The notes under the pieces were generated by a model. That model saw nothing but the letters and a program-made list of their open reading frames with translations. It had not been told where the DNA came from and searched no databases. This document shows, piece by piece, positions 54,634-63,656 of a stretch of DNA of 64,000 bases; the first letter of the stretch is position 1, and every line of letters begins with the position of its first letter. Location: NCBI RefSeq assembly GCF_029892425.1, contig NZ_JARXWB010000012.1, positions 62,001 to 126,000 of the forward strand, in the 5' to 3' direction. The DNA is from Bradyrhizobium sp. BR13661. Lineage in GTDB: Bacteria; Pseudomonadota; Alphaproteobacteria; Rhizobiales; Xanthobacteraceae. The position numbers and the translations under genes are program-made.

Positions 54634-55536
54634 CTAGTCCCACGACGGCTTGTGCTGGAATGCCTCGACCAGGAAGTCCACCATCACGCGCACCTTGGCG
54701 CTGACGTAGCGACGGCTTGGATAGACGGCCAGCACGTCGAGCTCGGGCGCATGATAGTCTGGCAGCAGGCGAACGAGGCGGCCCTGCCGCAGCAGCTCGC
54801 CGACCAGGAACGTCGGCTGCAGGAACAGTCCGAGTCCGGCCAGCGCCGCCGCACAAGCCGTTTCGCCGTTGTTGGTATGAAAGATGTTGGTGACAGGCAC
54901 CGTGTGGACCTTGCCCTCCTTGTCGAGCAATCGCCATTCGTCGGCCGAGGCGGAATAGGCGTAGGCAATGCAGGGATGGTGTCTGATGTCGTCCGGGGTC
55001 TGCGGCGCGCCATGTTTGGCGACGTATTCGGGCGAAGCACAAACGAAGTGACCAACGGCCGCGATCTTGCGGCTGATCAGGCTCGGCGATCCGCCGCGCG
55101 AGATGCGGACCGCCAGATCGAAGCCCTCGTCGACGAGATCGACGAGCCGGTCGACCAGGCTGATGTCCAGCTGGATATCAGGATAGCGCGTCATGAAACG
55201 AGGCCATAGCGGCGCGAGGTGAAGGATGCCGAAGCTCAGCGGCGCATTGATCCGCAGGCGCCCGCGCGGCTGCATGGCCGCGGAGGACGCGATCGCTTCC
55301 GTCTCCGCCACCTCCTCCAGAATCGAGAGCGCGCGGTCATACAGCGTCTTGCCGGTTTCGGTCAGTGAAAGCCGCCTCGACGTCCGGTTGAGCAGGCGCG
55401 CGCCGAGCATCTCCTCCAGCTCGTTGACGTAGCGGGTGACATTGGCCGGCGAGGTCTCGAGCTTGTCGGCGGCGCGGGTGAAGGAGCCCTGGCCCACCAC
55501 CGCGGCGAACACCTCAAAGGCACGGAGACGATCCAC
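54634..55536 (-). CDS. LysR-family transcriptional regulator
   Basis: 300 aa from GTG 55536, chosen because GAGGA lies six bases upstream; a TTG at 55542 is possible. The helix-turn-helix is at residues 17-45 (GSFTRAADKLETSPANVTRY), with the LysR effector domain from about residue 90 (RLRINAPLSFGILHLAPL). The effector is unknown. It is divergent from the SDR gene at 55665; a good LysR box lies in the 128-bp gap. It lies just upstream of the exporter genes on the same strand, but the wide gap and separate box suggest it does not form one unit with them. Confidence 0.92.
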   Translation of the reverse strand: MDRLRAFEVFAAVVGQGSFTRAADKLETSPANVTRYVNELEEMLGARLLNRTSRRLSLTETGKTLYDRALSILEEVAETEAIASSAAMQPRGRLRINAPLSFGILHLAPLWPRFMTRYPDIQLDISLVDRLVDLVDEGFDLAVRISRGGSPSLISRKIAAVGHFVCASPEYVAKHGAPQTPDDIRHHPCIAYAYSASADEWRLLDKEGKVHTVPVTNIFHTNNGETACAAALAGLGLFLQPTFLVGELLRQGRLVRLLPDYHAPELDVLAVYPSRRYVSAKVRVMVDFLVEAFQHKPSWD

Positions 55537-55551
55537 GGGCAATCCTCAATC

Positions 55552-55568
55552 ATTCAGCAAAGCTGAAT
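55552..55568. promoter_or_regulatory. LysR-type binding box (T-N11-A palindrome)
   Basis: ATTCAGC-AAA-GCTGAAT is a perfect 7-bp inverted repeat with a 3-nt spacer, containing TCAGCAAAGCTGA (T-N11-A). It lies 16 bp upstream of the LysR start and 97 bp upstream of the divergent SDR start, so it can serve both. Confidence 0.75.
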
Positions 55569-55664
55569 AATATAACCATTTTCTTTGTCTTCTTTCCAGT
55601 TCGCTGAGGGTCTACGTAGCTTGTCATCAGGTCGCTGATGGAGCGGCCGAACGGGAGATCGGAC

Positions 55665-56441
55665 ATGACACAAGTTGCGGGACGTCTTTCAAACAAGGTT
55701 GCCATCGTGACCGGCGCGAGCTCGGGCATCGGCCGGGTCACGGCCAAGCTGTTCGCGGCCGAAGGCGCGAAGGTGGTGGTCGGCGCCCGGCGCGAAAGCG
55801 AGCTGGCGAGCCTCGTCGCCGAGATCAAGGCGAGCGGCGGCACGGCGGTCGCGCTGGCCGGCGACGTGCGCTCGGAAGATTATGCCAAGGCCCTGGTTGC
55901 ATTGGCGGTGAAGGCATTCGGCAGGCTGGATATCGCCTTCAACAATGCCGGCACGCTCGGTGAAGGCGGCGCCTCGACCGGCGTCTCGGAGGCCGGCTGG
56001 AACGATGCCGTCGCGATCAACCTCACCGGCTCGTTCCTCGGCGCCAAGCACCAGATCGCCGAGATGGCCAGGCATGGCGGCGGCTCGGTGATCTTCACCT
56101 CGACCTTTGTCGGCTACAGCTCCTCATTCCCCGGTGTCGCCGCCTATGCCGCGAGCAAGTCCGGCCTGATCGGCTTGACGCAGACGCTCGCCGCCGAGTT
56201 CGGCCCGCAGAATATCAGGGTCAATGCGGTGCTCCCAGGCGCGATCGAGACCGAGATGTATCGCGAGATGAACGATACGCCGGACAAGGCGGCCTTCATC
56301 ACCAACCTGCACGCACTGAAGCGTGTGGGACGGCCTGAAGAAGTGGCCCGTTCCGTGCTCTATTTGGCATCCGAGGATTCATCGTTCGTCACCGGAACGG
56401 CCTTGCTGGTCGATGGCGGCCTTTCGATCACCCGCACCTGA
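55665..56441 (+). CDS. SDR-family oxidoreductase
   Basis: 258 aa from ATG 55665 after CGGGAGATCGGAC. A full classical SDR: TGASSGIGRVTAKLFAAEGA, AFNNAGTLGEGG, the catalytic Ser in VIFTSTFVGY and YAASKSGLIGLT. The C-terminal GTALLVDGGLSITRT is typical. Its substrate is unknown. It is divergent from the LysR gene with the LysR box between, and is 38 bp upstream of the glutathionyl-hydroquinone reductase; the pair may deal with quinone or electrophile stress. Confidence 0.92.
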   Translation: MTQVAGRLSNKVAIVTGASSGIGRVTAKLFAAEGAKVVVGARRESELASLVAEIKASGGTAVALAGDVRSEDYAKALVALAVKAFGRLDIAFNNAGTLGEGGASTGVSEAGWNDAVAINLTGSFLGAKHQIAEMARHGGGSVIFTSTFVGYSSSFPGVAAYAASKSGLIGLTQTLAAEFGPQNIRVNAVLPGAIETEMYREMNDTPDKAAFITNLHALKRVGRPEEVARSVLYLASEDSSFVTGTALLVDGGLSITRT

Positions 56442-56479
56442 GCCGGTCGGCAACAACGGCAACGCAAGAGGAGACTGAC

Positions 56480-57502
56480 ATGGGATTGCTGGTGGACGGT
56501 GAGTGGCAAGACGCCTGGTATGCGACGGCGCCGAACGGTGGCCGCTTCATTCGCAAGGACAGCTCCTTCCGCAACTGGGTCACGGCCGGCGGCGACGCCG
56601 GCCCGACCGGAACTGGCGGCTTCAAGGCGCAGGCCCGCCGCTATCATCTTTACGTCAGCCTCGCCTGTCCCTGGGCGCATCGCACGCTGATCATGCGTGC
56701 GCTGAAGGGGCTCGAGGACATGATCTCTGTATCCGTCGTGCATTGGCTGATGCTCGAGCACGGCTGGACCTTCGCGGACGGCCCGGCCGTCATCCCGGAC
56801 GCCGTCTACCAGGCGCAGTTCCTGCACCAAATCTATACGGCGGCCGATCCGTACTACACGGGTCGCGTCACCGTTCCCGTCCTGTGGGACAAGCACACCG
56901 GCGGCATCGTCAACAATGAATCGTCCGAGATCATCCGGATGCTGAACGCGGCCTTTGACGGCAGCGGCGCCAAACCCGGTGACTATTATCCGGCCGCGCT
57001 GCGCGAAGAGATCGACGCGATCAACGCGCGCGTCTACGACACGGTCAACAACGGCGTCTACAAGGCGGGCTTCGCCACGACGCAGGAGGCCTATGAGGAA
57101 GCTGTCGTGCCGCTGTTCGACACGCTGGACTGGCTCGAGCAGCGGCTCACTGAGCGGCGCTTTCTGCTCGGCGACGTCTTGACCGAGGCCGATATTCGCC
57201 TGTTCACGACGCTGATCCGCTTCGATGCCGTCTATGTCGGGCACTTCAAGTGCAATATCCGCCGCCTGATCGACTACCCCAATCTCTCGGCCTATACACG
57301 CGACATCTATCAATGGCCCGGTATCGCCGAGACGGTGAATTTCGAGCATATCCGACGCCATTATTACGAAAGCCATCGCTCGATCAATCCAACCGGGATC
57401 GTCCCGCTCGGTCCGGTCCTGGACTTCACCGCGGCACATGGACGCGAGCAGTTGGCCGCCGCGAACGCACCGCGTGCCGATGCGCTTCGGCATTCGGGTT
57501 AG
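56480..57502 (+). CDS. Glutathionyl-hydroquinone reductase
   Basis: 340 aa Xi-class glutathione transferase (YqjG/EcmB type) that reduces glutathionyl-hydroquinones with GSH. The catalytic Cys63 lies in SLACPWAHRTLI. The WLMLEHGWTF region, VPVLWDKHTGGIVNNESSEI, and the C-terminal YPNLSAYTRDIYQWPGIAET motif fit the family. A strong AAGAGGAGACTGAC ribosome-binding site precedes the ATG. It follows the SDR by 38 bp; likely cotranscribed and controlled by the LysR protein. Confidence 0.93.
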   Translation: MGLLVDGEWQDAWYATAPNGGRFIRKDSSFRNWVTAGGDAGPTGTGGFKAQARRYHLYVSLACPWAHRTLIMRALKGLEDMISVSVVHWLMLEHGWTFADGPAVIPDAVYQAQFLHQIYTAADPYYTGRVTVPVLWDKHTGGIVNNESSEIIRMLNAAFDGSGAKPGDYYPAALREEIDAINARVYDTVNNGVYKAGFATTQEAYEEAVVPLFDTLDWLEQRLTERRFLLGDVLTEADIRLFTTLIRFDAVYVGHFKCNIRRLIDYPNLSAYTRDIYQWPGIAETVNFEHIRRHYYESHRSINPTGIVPLGPVLDFTAAHGREQLAAANAPRADALRHSG

Positions 57503-57526
57503 ATCGAGGAGTGGCGAAGACCGCTC

Positions 57527-57775
57527 TCAAGCCGCTTCGGACGCCGATCTCGCACGCTGCTCGAGCATGCCGATCGTCGCGACCAGATTGTCGCGTCGCG
57601 CGCGGAGGTTCGCCGCGAGCGGCGGATAGGTCGGCTGCTGCGCGTCGAACACCCCGGCTTTCGCCTCTTCCTCGAGAATGTCGGTGTTGAGCAGCCGAAC
57701 CCGCCACCACAAATCGGCGATCAACCCATCGAGCCGGAGTTCTCCAGCCGCACCAGAACGGGACACTTCCTGCAT
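57527..57775 (-). CDS. Small hypothetical protein
   Basis: 82 aa from ATG 57775, after GAGG at normal spacing (an upstream TTG at 57787 is possible). LDGLIADLWWRVRLLNTDIL and ANLRARRDNLVATIGMLEQ look alpha-helical and amphipathic. No family recognised. It is convergent with the glutathionyl-hydroquinone reductase and downstream of the TetR gene on the minus strand. Confidence 0.5.
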   Translation of the reverse strand: MQEVSRSGAAGELRLDGLIADLWWRVRLLNTDILEEEAKAGVFDAQQPTYPPLAANLRARRDNLVATIGMLEQRARSASEAA

Positions 57776-57941
57776 CACTTGCCTCAACCTGAAACGGCCT
57801 CCCTGCTGAGGCCGCGTTTTGGAGGTGACTGAGCAAGCGGGGTGCCAGGACAGGTGGGTAGCAGCGATTCCGGAATTAACTACGCGCGGGTTGCCGTGCC
57901 GGCGTTCGTGCGAGGCGGAGCCTTATCGGCGCTCGCTGAGG

Positions 57942-58580
57942 CTAGGCCCCAGTCGAACGTTGAGCCCGGAGCGCCGAACAACGCTGCTGCCCGCCCTCGA
58001 TGATGAGTTGCACGGCATAAGCCGCCGCCTCGCCCGCGCGCTTTCCGTCGTAGCCGCAATTGTCGCGCATGAACATCCAGGACAGAACGCTCGAAACGGA
58101 AATGATCCCAGAAGCCATGCTGTGGCGATCCCGCTTCGAGAGCTCGGGCACGAGCGGCGCAATGAAATCGAGCATCGCTTCCAAACGCCGCTTGTTGGTC
58201 AGGGTGCGCATTTCGCGACCTTCCGGCGAGGAAATGACGGCCCTGATCACGCCCTCGTCGGCATCGAGGCTCGCGAACAGAGTCTTGATATTCTCCGAGA
58301 GTTGTTCGAGCGAATTCGGCGCCAGCACCGTTTCGCCCCCGCTTTTCTCCAACTGCCATTTCCAGAAAGCGCCTAACAATTCCTCCCGGCTGGCAAAATG
58401 CCGGAAGATCGTCCGCATGGTGATGTCGGCGACGCGCGCAACCTCGCCAATGGTGACGGCCGTCGTGTCAGCCTGCGCGAGAATCTTGCCGACCGCGATC
58501 AGGATCATCTCGCGTGTCTGTTCCTTCTGCCGTTCGCGCAGTGGACTGTTGTAGGTCGACGAGGCCGCCTTCTTTTTCAT
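57942..58580 (-). CDS. TetR-family transcriptional regulator
   Basis: 212 aa from ATG 58580 (MKKKAASSTYNSPLRERQ). The TetR helix-turn-helix is at about residues 40-66 (AVTIGEVARVADITMRTIFR then HFASREELLGAFW). The ligand-binding part shares no obvious effector clue. The gene is the last of a minus-strand set with a dipeptide-type ABC transporter, which it probably regulates. An operator-like array lies in its promoter. Confidence 0.9.
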   Translation of the reverse strand: MKKKAASSTYNSPLRERQKEQTREMILIAVGKILAQADTTAVTIGEVARVADITMRTIFRHFASREELLGAFWKWQLEKSGGETVLAPNSLEQLSENIKTLFASLDADEGVIRAVISSPEGREMRTLTNKRRLEAMLDFIAPLVPELSKRDRHSMASGIISVSSVLSWMFMRDNCGYDGKRAGEAAAYAVQLIIEGGQQRCSALRAQRSTGA

Positions 58581-58615
58581 GTCACAATGAATGACACCAT
58601 CAACATGAACTGTCA
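58580..58615. promoter_or_regulatory. TetR-type operator array and -35 box
   Basis: TGTCA (58580-58584), TGACA (58592-58596) and TGTCA (58611-58615) form overlapping inverted repeats: TGTCA-N7-TGACA and TGACA-N14-TGTCA. The minus-strand -35 TTGACA (58616-58611) overlaps the last arm. It lies directly ahead of the tetR start. Confidence 0.55.
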
Positions 58616-58650
58616 ACCTTGCGCAAGCGAAGGATGCCAGCAGTCCAAGC

Positions 58651-60153
58651 TCAACGATACCGTGCAAATTGCAGCTGAAAGGCTCCATCTGGAAACTGGT
58701 TCCATGCGAGCGAGGCCGACGACGCCTGGATAGTTGCGGGAAATACGACAAACAGCATCGGGGCGTCCGCGGCGATCTGCGTCTGTGCGGCGCGGTAAAG
58801 CTTCGCTCTGCCGGTCTGGTCGGGCTCGGCACGAGCCGCCTCCAGCAATCCGGTTACCTCGTCATTGACGTAACCCGAGAAATTGAAAGGTCCATCCTTC
58901 GTGAACCAGCCGAACATGTTGCCGTCGGGATCGGAGCGGCCCGACCAGGGCGAAATCGCGATGTCGAAATCCCGCTGCCTTAGCACCGTGATCAGGCTGG
59001 TCGGATCAATCTGCCGGATCACCGCATTGAAGCCGACCAGATTGGCCTGCGCCTGGAGAATTTCTGCGATGCGCACCTGGGATGGTGTGTTGGTGACCGT
59101 AATCGTCAGATCGACCGGTGTAGCCGCGCCGGACTCGCGGACCAGTGACTTCGCCAGCACGTGATCGTAGCGATACGGCTTAAAGTCGGGGTCATAGGCC
59201 CAGCTCTGCGACGGCGGTATCGCTCCGTAGGCCGCGGCGCCCGTCCCGAAATAGACGGCATGCAGCGCCGTGTCCGGATCGAAGCTCGCGATCATGGCGC
59301 GACGGAGCCGGATATCGCTGAAGGGCGGCCGCGTCATATTGAACGAAAATGCGTTGAAGCCAAGCCCTGGCATCTGCTTCAGCGTCAGCGCCGGATCTCG
59401 CCCGATCAGACCCTGCATCTGCGGCGGCACGCCATCCACGAGTTGAAACGTGCCGGCTCTCAGATTGGTGATGCGCGCCGTTTCGTCGACCACCGGCTGG
59501 AAAACGATGCGGCCGACCGGCGCCGGCCCGCGCCAGTATGCGTCGAACCGCTCCAGCACGAGTTCGGAATTCTTGGTCCAACGGACGACCCGGTAAGGCC
59601 CAGCGCCGACAGCCTTCGACGCGAAGTCGGCTCCTAATGCCTGGACGGCATGCGGCGACACCAGCATTCCGGCACGCAAGGCCAGGACCTGGAGCAGCGG
59701 CACATAGGGCTTGCTGAGCCTGATCGTAAAGGTGAGCGGGCCGGTGACGTCGACCGCGACAACCGGCGCCAATTCGAGTCGACGCGGCGATCCCGTTGCA
59801 GGATTGAGCATCCTGTCGAAATTGAACTTCGCGGCCGCCGCGTCGACCGGCGTCCCGTCATGGAAGGTCAGGCCCGGCCGCAACGTCAGATGGTAGGTCA
59901 GTGCGTCGGGCGAGGTCCAGTCCGCAAGGCCGGGTTCGATCCGGAAATCCGGAGTCATATGCAGAAGCGGTTCGTGAATGTTGAACTGGACCGAAATCTC
60001 GAAATAGGAGGACATCAGCGCCGGATCGAGCGTGACCGGGTCGGATGCGATCCCGACGGTGAGGGTGTTGTCGTGCGCAGCGTGGCCGGAGGTGGCTAGC
60101 AGCGGGGCGGTGCCCAGCAAGGCTACGAATGTTCGTCGCGTGACGCTGCGCAC
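58651..60153 (-). CDS. Peptide/nickel-type ABC substrate-binding protein
   Basis: 500 aa from GTG 60153. The start VRSVTRRTFVALLGTAPLLA has an SRRxF-like twin-arginine motif (TRRTF), so Tat export is likely. The SBP_bac_5 fold shows in LTVGIASDPVTLDPALMSS, HLTLRPGLTFHDGTPVDAAA, VGAGPYRVVRWTKNSEL and the C-terminal domain. It binds an oligopeptide, nickel or similar ligand in the periplasm. It lies 22 bp after the second permease gene. No ATPase gene is visible next to it. Confidence 0.9.
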   Translation of the reverse strand: MRSVTRRTFVALLGTAPLLATSGHAAHDNTLTVGIASDPVTLDPALMSSYFEISVQFNIHEPLLHMTPDFRIEPGLADWTSPDALTYHLTLRPGLTFHDGTPVDAAAAKFNFDRMLNPATGSPRRLELAPVVAVDVTGPLTFTIRLSKPYVPLLQVLALRAGMLVSPHAVQALGADFASKAVGAGPYRVVRWTKNSELVLERFDAYWRGPAPVGRIVFQPVVDETARITNLRAGTFQLVDGVPPQMQGLIGRDPALTLKQMPGLGFNAFSFNMTRPPFSDIRLRRAMIASFDPDTALHAVYFGTGAAAYGAIPPSQSWAYDPDFKPYRYDHVLAKSLVRESGAATPVDLTITVTNTPSQVRIAEILQAQANLVGFNAVIRQIDPTSLITVLRQRDFDIAISPWSGRSDPDGNMFGWFTKDGPFNFSGYVNDEVTGLLEAARAEPDQTGRAKLYRAAQTQIAADAPMLFVVFPATIQASSASLAWNQFPDGAFQLQFARYR

Positions 60154-60175
60154 GTGGAAAGGTTCTCCGAATAGA

Positions 60176-61024
60176 TCAGCACTGTTGCGGATCCAGATAA
60201 TCCCGAAGCCCGTCGCCGAGCAAGTTGAAGCCAAGCACACCGAGGAAAATGGCCAAGCCCGGAAACCATGCGAGCCACGACGCCTGGTCGAGAAACCCCA
60301 TCGCCTGGCGCAGCATGCTCCCCAGCGTCGGCGTCGGCGGCTGTGCGCCAAGGCCCAGAAACGAGAGATAAGACTCCATGATGACGGCGGAGGCCACCAG
60401 AAGCGAGGCCTGGACGATCAGCGGAGAAAGAACATTCGGCACCATCGTTCGCGTGAGGATATGCAAATGACCGAGGCCCATGGCGCGCTCGGCCATGACA
60501 TAACCGAGTTCGCGGACCACGAGCGCCTGCGACCGCGCGAGCCTGGCAAAGATCGGAATGTTGACGATGGCAATCGCAATCAGCGCATTTTCGAGCCGTG
60601 GACCGATCGTCGACGCCAGAGCAAGCCCGACCAGGATGCCCGGAAAACCGAGGATTGCGTTCGCGATCGCCATGAGCGCTTCATCGATCCATCCTCCATA
60701 ATAGCCTGCGGAGACGCCCGCCGCGGTGCCGATCAGAAATGCGACGAAAATGCCGGCGAGGCTGACCATGAACGAAGCACGTGCACCAAACAACACCCTC
60801 GACAACACGTCCCGACCGAGGTCGTCGGTGCCAAAGAGATGAGAAGCTCCGGGGGGGACCAGGATCGATGCGAATTCGAGCGCGTCAGGGGGATACGGCG
60901 CCAGCATCGGCGCGAGCGCAGCCGCGGCGATGGATGCCGCGACGATCACCCCGCCGACGCGGGCGCGGGGACCAAACGCCGTCCGCGCCGCCGCTCTATC
61001 AGACCTGGGCGCCGCCGGTTTCAG
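60176..61024 (-). CDS. DppC-type ABC permease (probable CTG start)
   Basis: About 282 aa. The BPD_transp_1 region has the EAA loop YVMAERAMGLGHLHILTRTM, with a first transmembrane segment from about residue 26 (VIVAASIAAAALAPML) and a LFGTDDLGRDVLSRVLFG segment usual for DppC. No ATG or TTG lies near the family start; a CTG at 61024 overlaps the dppB stop as CTGA, like an ATGA coupling. A GTG at 60949 is the next choice but would cut the N-terminus to about 257 aa. It forms a heterodimer with the DppB protein. Confidence 0.85.
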   Translation of the reverse strand: MKPAAPRSDRAAARTAFGPRARVGGVIVAASIAAAALAPMLAPYPPDALEFASILVPPGASHLFGTDDLGRDVLSRVLFGARASFMVSLAGIFVAFLIGTAAGVSAGYYGGWIDEALMAIANAILGFPGILVGLALASTIGPRLENALIAIAIVNIPIFARLARSQALVVRELGYVMAERAMGLGHLHILTRTMVPNVLSPLIVQASLLVASAVIMESYLSFLGLGAQPPTPTLGSMLRQAMGFLDQASWLAWFPGLAIFLGVLGFNLLGDGLRDYLDPQQC

Positions 61025-61968
61025 GAAGCACCCCCGCCCGCAACGGAGCCGATCCGGACATCGAGCTGCGTGTACAGCAGATCGGTCAGCAGATTGATCA
61101 GGAGGAAAAGCGTCGCCGTCACCAGCACCGCGCCCTGCACCACCGGATAGTCGCGCGCGAATACCGCATCCACCGTCAATTTGCCCAGGCCGGGCCATGC
61201 GAATAGCGTTTCGGTGACGACGACGCCGCCGAACAATTGGCCCATTTGGATTCCGAGCAACGTCACGATCGGGACCATCGCATTCGGCAGAGCGTGCCTG
61301 CGCAGCACCGCGCTTTGTCGCAACCCTTTCGCGCGGGCCGTGCGGATGAAGTCCGCGCCCAGAATTTCCAGCATGGCGGCGCGGGTGATGCGCAGGCTCG
61401 AAGCCGCGAGCGCGATGCCGAGCGTCAGCGTAGGCAGCGCGAGATGCCGCAGGAAGCCGGCCGGATCGACCGCCAGCGAGACGTAGCCCGACGCGGGCAG
61501 GACAGGCAGGTGGATCGCGAAGGCGATCACCAGCAGCATTCCGAGCCAGAAGCTCGGCACCGACAGCGCGCAAATGGCGACCAGCGACAATACGTAGTCC
61601 GATAATTTCTCGCGGCGGCTCGCGGCCATCACACCCGCCGGTATTGCGATCGCGGTCGACAGCACGAGCGCCGCCAGTGACAGCAGCATGGTCGGGCCAA
61701 GCGCGCCGAGCAGCAGTGGAAGCACCGGCCTTCCGGTTTGCAGCGAGCGGCCGAAATCACCGGTCAGAACATGCGACAGCCAGCGCACATATTGCAGGAC
61801 GATGGATTGGTCCAGCGCGAAATCCCTTCGCAAGGCGGCTATCGAGGCGTCGTCCGCCTCGAGCCCCAGCCGCGCCAGCGCCGGATCGCCGGGCGCAAGC
61901 CGGATCAGGAGAAATGCGACGACCGAACTTCCGAACAGGACCAGAACCGGACTGAGTAGTCTCTTCAT
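61021..61968 (-). CDS. DppB-type ABC permease
   Basis: 315 aa. Six transmembrane helices are expected. Family landmarks are LFGSSVVAFLLIRLAPGDPA, YVRWLSHVLTGDFGRSLQTG, the EAA-like loop FIRTARAKGLRQSAVLRRHA and FAWPGLGKLTVDAV. It is the first gene of the minus-strand unit dppB-dppC-SBP-tetR. The ligand is unknown. Confidence 0.92.
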   Translation of the reverse strand: MKRLLSPVLVLFGSSVVAFLLIRLAPGDPALARLGLEADDASIAALRRDFALDQSIVLQYVRWLSHVLTGDFGRSLQTGRPVLPLLLGALGPTMLLSLAALVLSTAIAIPAGVMAASRREKLSDYVLSLVAICALSVPSFWLGMLLVIAFAIHLPVLPASGYVSLAVDPAGFLRHLALPTLTLGIALAASSLRITRAAMLEILGADFIRTARAKGLRQSAVLRRHALPNAMVPIVTLLGIQMGQLFGGVVVTETLFAWPGLGKLTVDAVFARDYPVVQGAVLVTATLFLLINLLTDLLYTQLDVRIGSVAGGGAS

Positions 61969-62216
61969 CGCTCAACTCGGTCTGTGCCGCCGGAAATTCA
62001 TGATCAAGAGCGCCGAAATGCGCCGGCAGCGAACATTCAACCGGACGAAATTGCAAGCTCGAAAAAACCATCGAGAGGCGTGCACGGTCGGGGGCCTTGA
62101 CAGCCCGTGTGAGTTGATGTCATAGATCGTGACGTTATTTCGCAATCAATGACAAATCAATGAAACGCCCGGGCTTTCCGGGCGCCGGTTCTGCTTGACG
62201 AGGGCTGGGGCGAGCC

Positions 62217-62810
62217 ATGATCGAAGATATTCGTGTCGAAAACGGTGCCGACGCGCTGCGGCGGCTTCTGATCGCAGTCGGCCATCGCGACGAGGCGGCA
62301 TTCGCCGCCCTGTACGGCCTGACCAAGGGCAAGATGTTTGCCGTCGCGCTCGCGATCGTCAGGCGCCGCGATCTCGCGGAGGACGTGATGCAGGAGGCCT
62401 ATGTCCGCATCTGGCACAACGCCGCGCGCTTCGACCCTGCGAAGGGTTCGCCGATTACGTGGATGGCGACCATTACCCGCAATCAGGCGATCAATGTCGT
62501 CCGGCGGCCGACGGTCGAGGTCGAGTGCGATCAATCGGTCGTCATGGAGGTGGCCGGAGACGACCGCAGCCCGCTCGACCAGGTTCAGTCTTCGCAGGAA
62601 AACGGCCATGCGTTCGCGGCCTTGCAGGCGCTTGCGCCGTTGCAGCGCCGCCTGATCGTCGCGGCCTATGTTCGTGGCGAAAGCCGCGATCAACTCGCGC
62701 AGCGCTTCGGCGCTCCCGCCAACACCATCAAGACCTGGCTGCGGCGCGCCCTCATGGACGTGCGCGCGACGCTCGAGCGCCCGCACGGCAACCGTCAGAC
62801 CGCCGCCTGA
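62217..62810 (+). CDS. SigK-like ECF RNA polymerase sigma factor
   Basis: 197 aa. Region 2 has the DLAEDVMQEAYVRIWHNA motif and region 4 has LQRRLIVAAYVRGESRDQLA and FGAPANTIKTWLRRALMDVR. It resembles sigma K-type ECF factors, which direct RNA polymerase to a few stress or envelope genes. No anti-sigma gene (RskA type) follows; instead a fasciclin gene does. In mycobacteria SigK controls fasciclin proteins (MPT70/MPT83), so the arrangement is suggestive. The region upstream has TGAAAC (62159-62164) and a GCCCGG/CCGGGC hairpin. Confidence 0.9.
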   Translation: MIEDIRVENGADALRRLLIAVGHRDEAAFAALYGLTKGKMFAVALAIVRRRDLAEDVMQEAYVRIWHNAARFDPAKGSPITWMATITRNQAINVVRRPTVEVECDQSVVMEVAGDDRSPLDQVQSSQENGHAFAALQALAPLQRRLIVAAYVRGESRDQLAQRFGAPANTIKTWLRRALMDVRATLERPHGNRQTAA

Positions 62811-62930
62811 TGGACCCTGCCCGCGCGCGCGTCGATCGGGAGCGCGTAGCGTGCTCGCCGATACGCCTTCGCCATCATCAAGTTTCAGCTGCCGGTCCCA
62901 ATTTTTTATCGCGCGTTTCTTGAATCGCAC

Positions 62931-62959
62931 TGAAACAAACTCTCGGACGCTCTGTACTT
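62931..62959 (+). promoter_or_regulatory. Candidate ECF-type promoter ahead of the fasciclin gene
   Basis: TGAAAC (62931-62936), a 17-bp spacer and GTACTT (62954-62959), about 80 bp before the fasciclin start. The -35 resembles ECF sites (GAAC/TGAAAC). TGAAAC also occurs ahead of the sigma factor gene at 62159. Confidence 0.4.
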
Positions 62960-63037
62960 CGAAGCACGAGACACGCGATGCCGACCCGGCTCACGCCAAT
63001 CTCGCTACAACCATCAATCCAGACACAGGAGACTACT

Positions 63038-63586
63038 TTGAACAAGTTCGGCAAAATTCTTCTTGCGGCCGCGATCGGCGCTACCTCGCTGAGCAGCATT
63101 GCGGTGATCAACGCGTACGCCAACGAAAAGACCGTGATGGTCGGCGGCGCGCCGATGTATCCCTCCAAGAACATCATCCAGAACGCGGTGAACTCGAAGG
63201 ATCACACCACGCTGGTCGCCGCGGTGAAGGCCGCCGGTCTCGTCGAGACGCTCGAAGGCAAGGGTCCCTTCACCGTATTCGCGCCGACCAACACTGCGTT
63301 CGGCAAGCTGCCGGCCGGTACCGTCGACACCCTGGTGAAGCCCGAGAACAAGGCGACCCTCACCAAGATCCTGACCTACCACGTTGTCGCCGGCCGCCTG
63401 GAAGCGTCCGACCTCACCGACGGCAAGATGCTCAAGACCGTCGAAGGCGAGCAACTCACCGTGAAGCACGATGGCGGCAAGATCGAGATCATCGATTCCA
63501 AGGGCGGCGCCTCGATCGTCACGATCGCCGACGTCAACCAGTCGAACGGCGTGATCCACGTCGTCGATTCCGTGCTGATGCCGTAA
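63038..63586 (+). CDS. Secreted fasciclin-domain protein
   Basis: 182 aa from a TTG start at 63038, chosen because CAGGAGACTACT lies just upstream and LNKFGKILLAAAIGATSLSS then begins the signal peptide. The fasciclin (FAS1) domain has the H1 block GPFTVFAPTNTAFGKLPAGT, the YH motif ILTYHVVAGRLEASDL and the H2 block GVIHVVDSVLMP. FAS1 proteins are exported cell-adhesion or envelope proteins. It lies downstream of the sigma factor with a candidate ECF promoter and upstream of a cytochrome b gene. Confidence 0.88.
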   Translation: MNKFGKILLAAAIGATSLSSIAVINAYANEKTVMVGGAPMYPSKNIIQNAVNSKDHTTLVAAVKAAGLVETLEGKGPFTVFAPTNTAFGKLPAGTVDTLVKPENKATLTKILTYHVVAGRLEASDLTDGKMLKTVEGEQLTVKHDGGKIEIIDSKGGASIVTIADVNQSNGVIHVVDSVLMP

Positions 63587-63656
63587 CGCGCAGCCGCGCC
63601 CGCGGGACACAACCGCGGGCGCGGGCCGGCGACGACTGAATTCAACGGAGTGCGGG

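Noticed and set aside
62668..63639. Plus-strand 323-codon frame through the sigma and fasciclin genes
   Set aside because: Overlaps both in another frame; composition of a shadow.
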